From positions 1,787,001 to 1,851,000 of the forward strand of contig JAYKNF010000014.1 of assembly GCA_036172665.1 (NCBI GenBank): a DNA stretch of 64,000 nucleotides, given 5' to 3'. The stretch's first letter is position 1. Each line of letters opens with the position of its first letter. The notes under the pieces were generated by a model that was not told the origin of the DNA, searched no databases, and was given only the letters and a program-made list of their open reading frames with translations. This stretch comes from Prosopocoilus inquinatus. Lineage: Eukaryota; Arthropoda; Insecta; Coleoptera; Lucanidae. Made by a program: the position numbers and the translations under genes. Of this stretch, positions 28,753-42,138 are shown piece after piece.

Positions 28753-31700
28753 CCGAAAACATCGTATCTCACATCAGAGTTACTGGAGTCCATCGAAATG
28801 TCAAATAACATGATAGATAAGTAACGATCGATTAGATACAGCACAGGAACAAAGCTAATGCGTGTTGTTTCGTTTAAAACTATTTCTAGCTTCAGCTGGG
28901 TCCGAGAACTTCGTATCTCACATCTAAGTTACTGGAGTTCATCGAAACGCCAAATAACATGATAGATGAGTAAGGATCGATTAGATATATCACAGGAACA
29001 ACGCCAATGCGTGTTGTTTCGTTTAAAACTATTTCCAGCTTCTGCTGCGTCCGAAAATTTCGTATCTCACATTAGAGTTACTGGAGTCCATCGAAACGTC
29101 AAATAACATAGTAGCTAAGTAAGGATCGATTAGATACATCACAGGAACAACGCTAATGCGTGTTGTTTCGTTCAAAACTATTTCCAGCTTCTGCTGCGCC
29201 CGAAAACGTCGAATCTCACATCAGAGTTACTGGAGCCCATCGAAACGTCAAATAACATGATAGATAAGTAAGGATCGATTAGATACATCACAGGAACATC
29301 GCTAATGCGTGTTGTTTCGTTTAAAACTATTTCCAGCTTCTGCTGCGTCCGAAAACGTCGTATCTCACATCAGAGTTACTGGAGCCCATCGAAACGTCAA
29401 ATAACATAATAGATAAGTAAGGATCTATTAGATACAGCACAGGAACAACGCTAAAACGTGTTGTTTCGTTTACAACTATTTCCAGCTCCTGCTGCGTCCG
29501 AAAACTTCGTATCTCACATCTAAGTTACTGGAGTCCATCGAAACGCCAAATAACATGATAGATGAGTAAGGATCGATTAGATACTTCACAGGAACAACGC
29601 TAATGCGTGTTGTTTCGTTTAAAACTATTTCCAGCTTCTGCTGCGTCCGAGAACTTCGTATCTCACGTCAGGGTTACTGGAGTCCATCCAAACGTCAAAT
29701 AACATAATAGATAAGTAAGGATCGATTAGATACACCACAGGAACAACGCTAATACGTGGTGTTTCGTTTAAAACTATTTCCAGCTCCTGCTGCGTCCAAA
29801 AACATTGTATCTCACATCAGACTTACTGGAGTCCATCCAAACGTCAAATAACATGTCAGATAAGTAAGGATCGTTTAGATACATCACAGGAACAACGCTA
29901 ATAGGTGGTGTTTCGTTTAAAACTATTTCCAGCTCCTGCTGCTTCCAAAAACTTTTTATCTCACATCAGACTTACTGGAGTCCATCCAAACTTTAAATTA
30001 CATGTTAGATAAGTAAGGATCGATTAGATACATCACAGGAACAACGCTAATACGTGTTGTTTCGTTTAAAACTATTTCCAGCTTCTGCTGCGTCCGAAAA
30101 CGTCGTATCTCACATTAGAGTTACTGGAGTCCATCGAAACGTCAAATAACATAGTAGCTAAGTAAGGATCGATTAGATACATCACAGGAACAACGCTAAT
30201 GCGTGTTGTTTCGTTTAAAACTATTTCCAGCTTCTGCTGCGTCCGAAAACGTCGTATCTCACATCAGAGCTACTGGAGTCCATCGAAACGCCAAATAACA
30301 TGATAGATGAGTAAGGATCGATTAGATATATCACAGGAACAACGCCAATACGTGTTGCTTCGTTTAAAACTATTTCCAGCTTCTGCTGCGTCCGAAAACT
30401 TCGTATCTCACATCAGAGTTACTGGAGTCCATCGAAACGTCAAATAACATGATAGATAAGTAATTATCTATTAGATACAGCACAGGAACAACGCTAATAC
30501 GTGTTGTTTCGTTCAAAACTATTTCCAGCTCCTGCTGCGTCCAAAAACTTTGTATCTCACATCAGACTTACTGGAGTCCATCCAAACGTCAAATAACATG
30601 ATTGATGAGTAAGGATCGATTAGATACATCACAGGAACAACGCTAATATGTGTTGTTTCGTTTCAAACTATTTCCAGCTGCTGCTGCGTCCGAAAATTTC
30701 GTATCTCACATTAGAGTTACTGGAGTCCATCGAAACGTCAAATAACATAGTAGCTAAGTAAGGATTGATTAGATACATCACAGGAACAACGCTAATACGT
30801 GTTGTTTCGTTCAAAACTATTTCCAGCTTCTGCTGCGTCCAAAAACTTTGTATCTCACATCAGAGTTACTGGAGTCCATCCAAACGTCAAATAACATGAT
30901 AGATGAGTAAGGATCGATTAGATACATCACAGGAACAACGCTAATACGTGTTGTTTCGTTTAAAACTATTTCCAGCTTCGGCTGCGTCCGAGAACTTCGT
31001 ATCTAAAGTCAGGGTTACTGGAGTCCATCCAAACCTCAAATAACATGATAGATAAGTAAGGATCGATTAGATACATCACAGGAACAACGATAATGCATGT
31101 TGTTTCGTTTAAAACTATTTCTAGCTTCAGCTGCGTCCGAGAACTTCGTATCTCACATCTAAGTTACTGGAGTCCATCGTAACGCCAAATAACATGATAG
31201 ATGAGTAAGGATCGATTAGATACAGCACAGGAACAACGCTAATACGTGTTGTTTCGTTTAAAACTATTTCCAGCTGCTGCTGCGTCGGAAAATTTCGTAT
31301 CTCACGTTAGAGTTACTGGAGTCCATCGAAACGTCAAATAACATAGTAGCTAAGTAAGGATCGATTAGATACATCACAGGAACAACGCTAATAGGTGTTG
31401 TTTCGTTCAAAACTATTTCCAGCTTCTGCTGCGTCCAAAAACTTTGTATCTCACATCAGAGTTACTGGAGTCCATCCAAACGTCAAATAACATGATAGAT
31501 GAGTAAGGATCGATTAGATATATCACAGGAACAACGCCAATACGTGTTGCTTCGTTTAAAACTATTTCCAGCTTCTGCTGCGTCCGAAAACGTCGTATCT
31601 CACATCAGAGTTACTGGAGTCCATCGAAACGTCAAATAACATGATAGATAAGTAATTATCTATTAGATACAGCACAGGAACAACGCTAATACGTGTTGTT

Positions 31701-33209
31701 TCGTTTAAAACTATTTCCAGCTCCTGCTGCGTCCAAAAACTTTGTATCTCACATCAGACTTACTGGAGTCCATCCAAACGTCAAATAACATGATTGATGA
31801 GTAAGGATCGATTAGATACATCACAGGAACAACGCTAATATGTGTTGTTTCGTTTCAAACTATTTCCAGCTTCTGCTGCGTCCAAAAACTTTGTATCTCA
31901 CATCAGAGTTACTGGAGTCCATCCAAACGTCAAATAACATGATAGATGAGTAAGGATCGATTAGATACATCACAGGAACAACGCTAATACGTGTTGTTTC
32001 GTTTAAAACTATTTCCAGCTTCGGCTGCGTCCGAGAACTTCGTATCTAAAGTCAGGGTTACTGGAGTCCATCCAAACGTCAAATAACATGATAGATAAGT
32101 AAGGATCGATTAGATACATCACAGGAACAACGCTAATGCATGTTGTTTCGTTTAAAACTATTTCTAGCTTCAGCTGCGTCCGAGAACTTCGTATCTCACA
32201 TCTAAGTTACTGGAGTCCATCGTAACGCCAAATAACATGATAGATGAGTAAGGATCGATTAGATACAGCACAGGAACAACGCTAATACGTGTTGTTTCGT
32301 TTAAAACCATTTCCAGCTCCTGCTGCGTCCAAAAACTTTGTATCTCACATCAGACTTACTGGAGTGTATCCAAACTTTAAATAACATGTTAGATAAGTAA
32401 GGATCGTTTAGATACATCACAGGAACAACGCTAATAGGTGTTGTTTCTTTCAAAACTATTTCCAGCTTCTGCTGCGTCCGAAATCTTTGTATCTCTCATC
32501 CTAGTTACTGGAGTCCATCCAAACGTCAAATAACATGATAGATGAGTAAGGATCGATTAGATACATCACAGGAACAACGCTAATACGTGTTATTTCGTTT
32601 AATACTATTTCCAGCTTCTGCTGCGTCCGGAAACGTCGTATCTCACATCAGAGTTACTGGAGTCCATCGAAACGTCAAATAACATGATAGATGAGTAAGG
32701 ATCGATTAGATACATCACAGGAACAACGCTAATGCCTGTTGCTTCGTTTAAAACTATTTCCAGCTTCTGCTGCGTCCGAGAACTTCGTATCTCACGTCAG
32801 GGTTACTGGAGTCCATCCAAACGTCAAATATCATGATAGATAAGTAAGGATCGATTAGATACAGCACAGGAACAACGCTAATACGTGTTGTTTCGTTTAA
32901 AACTATTTCCAGCTCCTGCTGCGTCCAAAATCTTTGTATCTCACATCAGAGTTACTGGAGTCCATCCAAACGTCAAATAACATGATAGACGAGTAAGGAT
33001 CGTTTAGATACATCACAGGAACAACGCTAATACGTGTTGTTTCGTTCAAAACTATTTCCAGCTTCTGCTGCGTCCAATAACTTTGTATCTCACATCAGAG
33101 TTACTGGAGTCTGTCCAAACGTCAAATAACATGATAGATGAGTAAGGATCGATTAGATTCATTACAGGAACAACGCTAATATGTGTTGTTTCGTTTAAAA
33201 CTATTTCCA

Positions 33210-34370
33210 GCTTCTGCTGCGTCCGAAAACGTCGAATCTCACATCACAGTTACTGGAGCCCATCGAAACGTCAAATAACATGATAGATAAGTAAGGATCG
33301 ATTAGATACATCACAGGAACATCTATTCTAAAACTATTTCCAGCTTCTGCTGCGTCCGAGAACTTCGTATCTCACGTCAGGGTTACTGGAGTCCATCCAA
33401 ACGTCAAATAACATAATAGATAAGTAAGGATCGATTAGATACAGCACAGGAACAACGCTAATACGTGTTGTTTCGTTTAAAACTATTTCCAGCTCCTGCT
33501 GCGTCCAAAAACTTTTTATCTCACATCAGACTTACTGGAGTCCATCCAAACGTCAAATAACATGTTAGATAAGTAAGGATCGTTTAGATACATCACAGGA
33601 ACAACGCTAATACGTGTTGTTTCGTTCAAAACTATTTCCAGCTTCTACTGCGTCCGAGAACTTTGTATCTCCCATCAGAGTTACTGGAGTCCGTCCAAAC
33701 GTCAAATAACATGATAGATGAGTAAGGATCGTTTAGATACATCACAGGAACAACGCTAATATGTGTTGTTTCGTTTCAAACTATTTCCAGCTTCTGCTGC
33801 GTCTGAAAATTTCATATCTCACATTAGAGTTACTGGAGTCCATCGAAACGTCAAATAACATAGTAGCTAAGTAAGGATCGATTAGATACATCACAGGAAC
33901 AACGCTAATACGTGTTGTTTCGTTTAAAACTATTTCCAGCTCCTGCTGCGTCCGAAAACGTCGTATCTCACATCAGAGTTACTGGAGTCCATCCAAACGT
34001 CAAATAACATGATAGATAAGTAAGGATCGATTAGATACAGCACAGGGACAACGCTAATACGTGTTGTTTCGTTTAAAACTATTTCCAGCTCCTGCTGCGT
34101 CCAAAAACTTTGTATCTCACATCAGACTTACTGGAGTGTATCCAAACGTTAAATAACATGTTAGATAAGTAAGGATCGTTTAGATACATCACAGGAACAA
34201 CGCTAATAGGTGTTGTTTCGTTCAAAACTATTTCCAGCTTCTGCTGCGTCCGAAATCTTTGTATCTCTCATCCTAGTTACTGGAGTCCATCCAAACGTCA
34301 AATAACATGATAGATGAGTAAGGATCGATTAGATACATCACAGGAACAACGCTAATACGTGTTGTTTCGT
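33210..34370 (-). repeat. Module of 1.16 kb shared with block 4 (copy 1), with a 133-bp monomer
   Basis: This stretch matches 56271-57431 at a constant offset of 23061. Shared private features, in order, are gaatctcac with ggagccc, the shortened monomer with catctattctaaaac at 33320, aacataatag, cttctactgcg, tctgaaaatttcat and cacagggac (34041). The short monomer lacks a net 16 bp, replacing monomer positions of about 62-84. Matching ends near 34371, where this copy has tttaatac and the other tttaaaac. Confidence 0.87.
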
Positions 34371-35559
34371 TTAATACTATTTCCAGCTTCTGCTGCGTCC
34401 GGAAACGTCGTATCTCACATCAGAGTTACTGGAGTCCATCGAAACGTCAAATAACATGATAGATGAGTAAGGATCGATTAGATACATCACAGGAACAACG
34501 CTAATGCCTGTTGCTTCGTTTAAAACTATTTCCAGCTTCTGCTGCGTCCGAGAACTTCGTATCTCACGTCAGGGTTACTGGAGTCCATCCAAACGTCAAA
34601 TAACATGATAGATAAGTAAGGATCGATTAGATACAGCACAGGAACAACGCTAATACGTGTTGTTTCGTTTAAAACTATTTCCAGCTCCTGCTGCGTCCCA
34701 AAACTTTGTATCTCACATCGGACACACTGGAGTCCATCCAAACGTCAAATAACATGTTAGATAAGTAAGGATCGTTTAGATACATCACAGGAACAACGCT
34801 AATAGGTGGTGTATCGTTCAAAAGTATTTCCAGCTTCTGCTGCGTCCGAAATCTTTGTATCTCTCATCAGAGTTACTGGAGCCCACCCAAACGTCAAATA
34901 ACATCATAGATGAGTAAGGATCGATTAGATACATCACAGGAACAACGCTAATACGTGTTGTTTCGTTTAAAACTATTTCCAGCTTCTGCTGCGTCCGAAA
35001 ACGTCGTATCTCACATCAGAGTTACTGGAGTCCATCCAAACGTCAAATAACATGATAGATAAGTAAGGATCGATTAGATACAGCACAGGAACAACGCTAA
35101 TACGTGTTGTTTCGTTTAAAACTATTTCCAGCTCCTGCTGCGTCCAAATACTTTGTATCTCACATCAGAGTTAATGGAGTCCATCCAAACGTCAAATAAC
35201 ATGATAGATGAGTAAGGATCGATTAGATACATCACAGGAACAACGCTAATACGTGTTGTTTCGTTTAAAACTATTTCCAGCTTCTGCTGCGTCCGAAAAC
35301 TTCGTATCTCATATCAGAGTTACTGGAGTCCATCGAAACGTCAAATAACATGATAGATAAGTAAGTATCGATTAGATACAGCACAGGAACAACGCTAATA
35401 CGTGTTGTTTCGTTTAAAACTATTTCCAGCTCCTGCTGCGTCCAAAAACTTTGTATCTCACATCAGACTTACTGGAGTCCATCCAAACGTCAAATAACAT
35501 GTTAGATAAGTAAGGATCGTTTAGATACATCACAGGAACAACGCTAATACGTGTTGTTT

Positions 35560-36550
35560 CGTTCAAAACTATTTCCAGCTTCTGCTGCGTCCGATAACTT
35601 TGTATCTCACATCAGAGTTACTGGAGTCTGTCCAAACGTCAAATAACATGATAGATGAGTAAGGATCGATTAGATACATTACAGGAACAACGCTAATATG
35701 TGTTGTTTCGTTTAAAACTATTTCCAGCTCCTGCTGCGTCCCAAAACTTTGTATCTCACATCAGACACACTGGAGTCCATCCAAACGTCAAATAACATGT
35801 TAGATAAGTAAGGATCGTTTAGATACATCACAGGAACAACGCTAATACGTGTTGTTTCGTTTAAAACTATTTCCAGCTCCTGCTGCGTCCAAAAACTTTG
35901 TATCTCACATCAGACTTACTGGAGTGTATCCACACGTTAAATAACATGTTAGATAAGGAAGGATCGTTTAGATACATCACAGGAACAACGCTAATAGGTG
36001 TTGTTTCGTTCAAAACTATTTCCAGCTTCTGCTGCGTCCGAAATCTTTGTATCTCTCATCCTAGTTACTGGAGTCCATCCAAACGTCAAATAACATGATA
36101 GATGAGTAAGGATCGATTAGATACATTACAGGAACAACGCTAATATGTGTTGTTTCGTTTAAAACTATTTCCAGCTGCTGCTGCGTCCGAAAACGTCGTA
36201 TCTCACATCAGAGTTACTGGAGTCCATCGAAATGTCAAATAACATGATAGATAAGTAAGGATCGATTAGATACAGCACAGGAACAACGCTAATGCGTGTT
36301 GTTTCGTTCAAAACTATTTCCAGCTTCTGCTGCGTCCGAAAACGTCGAATCTCACATCAGAGTTACTGGAGCCCATCGAAACGTCAAATAACATGATAGA
36401 TAAGTAAGGATCGATTAGATACATCACAGGAACATCGCTAATGCGTGTTGTTTCGTTTAAAACTATTTCCAGCTTCTGCTGCGTCCGAAAACGTCGTATC
36501 TCACATCAGAGTTACTGGAGCCCATCGAAACGTCAAATAACATGATAGAT
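35560..36550 (-). repeat. Recurrent module M, copy 1 of 4
   Basis: The order of private variants is ccgataac (35593), gagtctgtcc, cccaaaac with cacactgg, gtgtatcc with gataaggaagg, catcctag, gctgctgctgcg with aatgtc, then gaatctcac with ggagccc. The module recurs in block 4 at offsets of 14435, 22614 and 27084. The aaggaagg variant changes an in-frame TAA to GAA and so creates the same 66-codon accidental reading frame in each copy. This copy has gtatccacacg where the others have gtatccaaacg. Confidence 0.88.
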
Positions 36551-36699
36551 AAGTAAGGATCGATTAGATACAGCACAGGAACAACGCTAATACGTGTTGT
36601 TTCGTTTAAAACTATTTCCAGCTCCTGCTGCGTCCAAAAACTTTGTATCTCACATCAGAGTTACTGGAGTCCATCGAAACGTCAAATAACATGATAGAT

Positions 36700-38390
36700 A
36701 AGTAAGTATCGATTAGATACAGCACAGGAACAACGCTAATACGTGTTGTTTCGTTTAACACTATTTCCAGCTCCTGCTGCGTCCAAAAACTTTGTATCTC
36801 ACATCAGACTTACTGGAGTCCATCCAAACGTCAAATAACATGTTAGATAAGTAAGGATCGTTTAGATACATCACAGGAACAACGCTAATACGTGTTGTTT
36901 CGTTCAAAACTATTTCCAGCTTCTGCTGCGTCCGATAACTTTGTGTCTCACATCAGAGTTACTGGAGTCTGTCCAAACGTCAAATAACATGATAGATGAG
37001 TAAGGATCGATTAGATACATTACAGGAACAACGCTAATATGTGTTGTTTCGATTAAAACTATTTCCAGCTCCTGCTGCGTCCCAAAACTTTGTATCTCAC
37101 ATCAGACACACTGGAGTCCATCCAAACGTCAAATAACATGTTAGATAAGTAAGGATCGTTTAGATACACCACAGGAACAACGCTAATACGTGTTGTTTCG
37201 TTTAAAACTATTTCCAGCTCCTGCTGCGTCCAAAAACTTTGTATCTCACATCAGACTTACTGGAGTGTATCCAAACGTTAAATAACATGATAGATAAGTA
37301 AGGATCGATTAGATACAGCACAGGAACAACGCTAATACGTGGTGTTTCGTTTAAAACTATTTCCAGCTCCTGCTGCGTCCAAAAACTCTGTATCTCACAT
37401 CAGACATACTGGAGTCCATCCAAACGTCAAATAACATGTTAGATAAGTAAGGATCGTTTAGATACATCACAGGAACAACGCTAATAGGTGGTGTTTCGTT
37501 CAAAACTATTTCCAGCTTCTGCTGCTTCCGAAATCTTTGTATTTCTCATCAGAGTTACTGGAGTCCATCCAAACGTCAAATAACATGATAGATGAGTAAG
37601 GATCGATTATATACATCACAGGAACAACGCTAATACGTGTTGTTTCGTTTAAAACTATTTCCAGCTTCTGCTGCGTCCGAAAACGTCGTATCTCACATTA
37701 GAGTTACTGGAGTCCATCGAAACGTCAAATAACATAGTAGCTAAGTAAGGATCGATTAGATACATCACAGGAACAACGCTAATGCGTGTTGTTTCGTTTA
37801 AAACTATTTCCAGCTTCTGCTGCGTCCGAAAACGTCGTATCTCACATCAGAGCTACTGGAGTCCATCGAAACGCCAAATAACATGATAGATAAGTAAGGA
37901 TCGATTAGATACAGCACAGGAACAACGCTAATACGTGTTGTTTCGTTTAAAACTATTTCCAGCTTCGGCTGCGTCCGAGAACTTCGTATCTCAAGTCAGG
38001 GTTACTGGGGTCCATCCAAACGTCAAATAACATGATAGATAAGTAAGGATCGATTAGATACATCACAGGAACAACGCTAATGCATGTTGTTTCGTTTAAA
38101 ACTATTTCTAGCTTCAGCTGCGTCCGAGAACTTCGTATCTCACATCTAAGTTACTGGAGTCCATCGTAACGCCAAATAACATGATAGATGAGTAAGGATC
38201 GATTAGATACATCACAGGAACAACGCTAATGCGTGTTGTTTCGTTTAAAACTATTTCCAGCTTCTGCTGCGTCCGAGAACTTCGTATCTCACGTCAGGGT
38301 TACTGGAGTCCATCCAAACGTCAAATAACATGATAGATAAGTAAGGATCGATTAGATACAGCACAGGAACAACGCTAATACGTGTTGTTT
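36700..38390 (-). repeat. Module of 1.7 kb shared with block 4 (copy 1)
   Basis: This matches 52923-54613 at an offset of 16223. Markers are gtttaacactatt (about 36754), gtatttctcatc (37539), gattatatac, agctactgg (37851), cttcggctgcg and ctagcttcagc. A few differences are seen, for example gtgtctcac near 36943 only here. Matching stops near 38390, where this copy has tttcaaac and the other tttaaaac. Confidence 0.85.
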
Positions 38391-38618
38391 CGTTTCAAAC
38401 TATTTCCAGCTCTTGCTGCGTCCAAAAACTTTGTATCTCACATCAGACTTACTGGAGTGTATCCAAACGTTAAATAACATGTTAGATAAGTAAGGATCGT
38501 TTAGATACATCACAGGAACAACGGTAATAGGTGTTGTTTCGTTCAAAACTATTTCCAGCTTCTGCTGCGTCCGAAATCTTTGTATCTCTCATCCTAGTTA
38601 CTGGAGTCCATCCAAACG

Positions 38619-38642
38619 TCAAATAACATGGGAAATAATTTT
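38619..38642. other. Orientation switch 2 (minus to plus), right inversion breakpoint
   Basis: Minus monomer sequence ends aaataacatg at 38630, the complement of monomer position 125. Plus sequence then begins ggaaataatttt at monomer position 50. There is no inserted DNA and no clear microhomology. Bases 38631-38642 are the inverted counterpart of 24555-24566 (monomer 50-61) with one mismatch. Confidence 0.93.
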
Positions 38643-40042
38643 GAACGATACACCACCTATTAGCGTTGTTCCTGTGATGTATCTAAACGATCCTTACTTA
38701 TCTAACATGTTATTTGACGTTTGGATGGACTCCAGTGAGTCTGATGTGAGATACAAAGTTTTGGGACGCAGCAGGAGCTGGAAATAGTTTTAAACGAAAC
38801 AACACGTATTAGCGTTGTTCCTGTGCTGTATCTAATCGATCCTTACTTATCTATCATGTTATTTGACGTTTGGATGGACTCCAGTAACCCTGACGTAAGA
38901 TACGAAGTTCTCGGACGCAGCAGAAGCTGGAAATAGTTTTAAACGAAGCAACAGGCATTAGCGTTGTTCCTGTGATGTATCTAATCGATCCTTACTCATC
39001 TATCATGTTATTTGACGTTTCGATGGACTCCAGTAACTCTGATGTGAGATACGACGTTTCCGGACGCAGCAGAAGCTGGAAATAGTATTAAACGAAACAA
39101 CACGTATTAGCGTTGTTCCTGTGATGTATCTAATCGATCCTTACTCATCTATCATGTTATTTGACGTTTGGATGGACTCCAGTAACTAGGATGAGAGATA
39201 CAAAGATTTCGGACGCAGCAGAAGCTGGAAATAGTTTTGAACGAAACAACACCTATTAGCGTTGTTCCTGTGATGTATCTAAACGATCCTTACTTATCTA
39301 ACATGTTATTTAACGTTTGGATACACTCCAGTAAGTCTGATGTGAGATACAAAGTTTTTGGACGCAGCAGGAGCTGGAAATAGTTTTAAAAGAAACAACA
39401 CGTATTAGCGTTGTTCCTGTGCTGTATCTAATCGATCCTTACTTATCTATCATGTTATTTGACGTTTGGATGGACTCCAGTAACTCTGATGTGAGATACG
39501 ACGTTTTCGGACGCAGCAGAAGCTGGAAATAGTTTTAAACGAAACAACACGTATTAGCGTTGTTCCTGTGATGTATCTAATCGATCCTTACTCATCTATA
39601 ATGTTATTTGACGTTTGGGTGGACTCCAGTAACTCTGATGAGAGATACAAAGATTTCGGACGCAGCAGAAGCTGGAAATAGTTTTGAACGATACACCACC
39701 TATTAGCGTTGTTCCTGTGATGTATCTAAACGATCCTTACTTATCTAACATGTTATTTGACGTTTGGATGGACTCCAGTAAGTCTGATGTGAGATACTAA
39801 GTTTCTGGACGCAGCAGGAGCTGGAAATAGTTTTAAACGAAACAACACGTATTAGCGTTGTTCCTGTGCTGTACCTAATCGATACTTACTTATCTATCAT
39901 GTTATTTGACGTTTCGATGGACTCCAGTAACTCTGATGTGAGATACGAAGTTTTCGGACGCAGCAGAAGCTGGAAATAGTTTTAAACGAAACAACACGTA
40001 TTAGCGTTGTTCCTGTGATGTATCTAATCGATCCTTACTCAT
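38631..40042 (+). repeat. Duplicate of 199-1610
   Basis: The match runs at a constant offset of 38432 from the first base of block 3. Shared markers are gaacgatacacc, acgtaag (461 and 38893), gacgtttccgg, aactagg, atacactcc and gtacctaatcgatac. It ends where 1621 reads ttacttgacg and this copy ttatttgacg. The copy carries its own changes, for example gatactaag near 39794. Confidence 0.85.
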
Positions 40043-42138
40043 CTATCATGTTATTTGACGTTTGGGTGGACTCCAGTAACTCTGATGAGAGATACAAAGA
40101 TTTCGGACGCAGCAGAAGCTGGAAATAGTTTTGAACGATACACCACCTATTAGCGTTGTTCCTGTGATGTATCTAAACGATCCTTACTTATCTAACATGT
40201 TATTTGACGTTTGGATGGACTCCAGTGAGTCTGATGTGAGATACAAAGTTTTGGGACGCAGCAGGAGCTGGAAATAGTTTTAAACGAAACAACACGTATT
40301 AGCGTTGTTCCTGTGCTGTATCTAATCGATCCTTACTTATCTATCATGTTATTTGACGTTTGGATGGACTCCAGTAACCCTGACGTAAGATACGAAGTTC
40401 TCGGACGCAGCAGAAGCTGGAAATAGTTTTAAACGAAGCAACAGGCAGTAGCGTTGTTCCTGTGATGTATCTAATCGATCCTTACTCATCTATCATGTTA
40501 TTTGACGTTTCGATGGACTCCAGTAACTCTGATGTAAGATACGACGTTTCCGGACGCAGCAGAAGCTGGAAATAGTATTAAACGAAACAACACGTATTAG
40601 CGTTGTTCCTGTGATGTATCTAATCGATCCTTACTCATCTATCATGTTATTTGACGTTTGGATGGACTCCAGTAACTAGGATGAGAGATACAAATATTTC
40701 GGACGCAGCAGAAGCTGGAAATAGTTTTGAACGAAACAACACCTATTAGCGTTGTTCCTGTGATGTATCTAAACGATCCTTACTTATCTAACATGTTATT
40801 TAAAGTTTGGATACACTCCAGTAAGTCTGATGTGAGATACAAAGTTTTTGGACGCAGCAGGAGCTGGAAATAGTTTTAAACGAAACAACACGTATTAGCG
40901 TTGTTCCTGTGCTGTATCTAATCGATCCTTACTCATCTATAATGTTATTTGACGTTTGGGTGGACTCCAGTAACTCTGATGAGAGATACAAAGATTTCGG
41001 ACGCAGCAGAAGCTGGAAATAGTTTTGATCGATACACCACCTATTAGCGTTGTTCCTGTGATGTATCTAAACGATCCTTACTCATCTATCATGTTACTTG
41101 ACGTTTGGATGGACTCCAGTAAGTCTGATGTGAGATACAAAGTTTCTGGACGCAGCAGGAGCTGGAAATAGTTTTAAACGAAACAACACGTATTAGCGTT
41201 GTTCCTGTGCTGTACCTAATCGATACTTACTTATCTATCATGTTACTTGACGTTTGGATGGACTCCAGTAACTCTGATGTGAGATACAAAGTTTTTGGAC
41301 GCAGCAGGAGCTGGAAATAGTTTTAAACGAAACAACACGTATTATCGTTGTTCCTGTGCTGTATCTAATCGATCCTTACTTATCTATCATGTTATTTGAC
41401 GTTTGGATGGACTCCAGTAACCCTGACGTAAGATACGAAGTTCTCGGACGCAGCAGAAGCTGGAAATAGTTTTAAACGAAGCAACAGGCATTAGCGTTGT
41501 TCCTGTGATGTATCTCATCGATCCTTACTCATCTATCATGTTATTTGACGTTTCGATGGACTCCAGTAACTCTGATGTGAGATACGACGTTTCCGGACGC
41601 AGCAGAAGCTGGAAATAGTATTAAACGAAACAACACGTATTAGCGTTGTTCCTGTGATGTATCTAATCGATCCTTACTCATCTATCATGTTATTTGACGT
41701 TTGGATGGACTCCAGTAACTAGGATGAGAGATACAAATATTTCGGACGCAGCAGAAGCTGGAAATAGTTTTGAACGAAACAACACCTATTAGCGTTGTTC
41801 CTGTGATGTATCTAAACGATCCTTACTTATCTAACATGTTATTTAACGTTTGGATACACTCCAGTAAGTCTGATGTGAGATACAAAGTTTTTGGACGCAG
41901 CAGGAGCTGGAAATAGTTTTAAACGAAACAACACGTATTAGCGTTGTTCCTGTGCTGTATCTAATCGATCCTTACTCATCTATAATGTTATTTGACGTTT
42001 GGGTGGACTCCAGTAACTCTGATGAGAGATACAAAGATTTCGGACGCAGCAGAAGCTGGAAATAGTTTTGATCGATACACCACCTATTAGCGTTGTTCCT
42101 GTGATGTATCTAAACGATCCTTACTCATCTATCATGTT

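Larger units (their letters stand above)
24555..38630 (-). repeat. Orientation block 2 (minus), about 94 monomers
   Basis: Every monomer reads as the complement (ctggagtcc, tgctgcgtcc, aggaacaacgct). Read on the minus strand, the subtypes follow the same order as in block 1: accctgacg, then gaagcaacaggc, then gacgtttccgg with gtattaaac, then aactaggatgag (seen at about 26960-27300, 32460-32800 and 34260-34580). The block is therefore an inverted piece of the same array. No gene is visible. Confidence 0.96.

Noticed and set aside
34526..34741. Open reading frame of 71 codons on the minus strand
   Set aside because: It is the satellite monomer translated across a subtype that lacks a stop. There is no start context, no family resemblance, and no frame continuity because 149 is not divisible by three.
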